Positions 63,937 through 64,000 of a DNA stretch of 64,000 nt are shown in pieces (within the stretch, counting starts at the first letter, position 1; the number at the start of each line of letters is the position of its first letter). The stretch is from Lachnospiraceae bacterium (lineage in GTDB: Bacteria; Bacillota; Clostridia; Lachnospirales; Lachnospiraceae). The notes under the pieces were generated by a model, which was not told the DNA's origin, made no database searches, and worked only from the letters and a program-made list of their open reading frames with translations. The stretch is from the NCBI GenBank assembly GCA_021771695.1, contig JAETON010000001.1, forward strand, positions 100,848 to 164,847. Direction: 5' to 3'. The position numbers were made by a program, and so were the translations under genes.

Positions 63937-64000
63937 TTACCTGCTTGCATCTAAAGATGCTCTGAATTCGTCCGCCAACCGCACTTCGTTTTCTGGATTG
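63937..64000 (-). CDS. Partial phage gene, C-terminal end only
   Basis: The last 20 codons (NPENEVRLADEFRASLDASR then TAA) of a minus-strand gene entering from the right edge. Too short to identify; by position it would be the last early or regulatory gene before the packaging genes. Confidence 0.5.
   Translation of the reverse strand, partial: NPENEVRLADEFRASLDASR

Noticed and set aside
1..64000. CRISPR array or rRNA genes
   Set aside because: No regularly spaced direct repeats and no rRNA-like stretch were seen; the repeats found are coding (DUF5011) or isolated palindromes.

Overview
The window reads as chromosome of a low-GC, probably spore-forming member of the Clostridia, most likely Lachnospiraceae. 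I judge this from strong AGGAGG-type ribosome sites, a 1,405-residue 2-hydroxyacyl-CoA dehydratase-activase-like protein, a Csp-like subtilase, a SpoVB-type flippase, the IscR-IscS-IscU-MnmA cluster and sortase-anchored proteins ending in PKTGD. The species cannot be named from the sequence alone.

Region 1 (about 1-16.3 kb) is core chromosome. It holds pyruvate kinase, a rhomboid-like membrane protein, a CorA magnesium transporter and a LysM protein on the minus strand, then the large activase-like protein on the plus strand. After these come hisF/hisH, a divergent sirtuin-like protein, a two-component system, an L-fucose-isomerase-family pseudogene (internal deletion plus frameshift), a hexapeptide acetyltransferase and a DUF368 (PopT-type) undecaprenyl-phosphate transporter.

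Region 2 (about 16.2-23 kb) is an accessory surface cassette. Two paralogous, tandem, sortase-anchored proteins with near-identical Ig-like DUF5011 repeats lie between a small serine recombinase and an HTH/coiled-coil protein resembling an insertion-sequence OrfA. Two related dyads sit between the recombinase and the first surface gene.

Region 3 (about 23-42.3 kb) is again core: a PF06541 membrane protein, the Fe-S/tRNA-thiolation operon with a dyad at its promoter, SpoVB-like flippase, Csp-like protease, class III fructose-bisphosphatase, ClpX, a MocR regulator, a cyclophilin lipoprotein, a Gfo/Idh/MocA oxidoreductase, and a MarR-controlled heterodimeric ABC exporter with tandem operators beside its promoter.

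Region 4 (about 42.3-45.7 kb) is a mobile-element border. It contains a frameshifted tyrosine-recombinase fragment, an Xre regulator with a Uma2-family nuclease, and a small Xre/orphan-gene module rich in inverted repeats. It also holds a three-gene operon (small acidic protein, HTH protein, zinc-rich AP2 protein) driven by a consensus promoter that contains a perfect operator-like palindrome.

Region 5 (about 45.7-64 kb) is the late half of an HK97-type siphovirus prophage transcribed on the minus strand: HNH nuclease, small and large terminase, portal, ClpP-like protease, capsid, head-tail connectors, tail tube, tail chaperones joined by a probable -1 frameshift, tape measure, Dit, tail hub, tail fibres, holin and amidase, closing at a strong terminator. 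The integration, lysogeny and replication genes would lie beyond the right edge.
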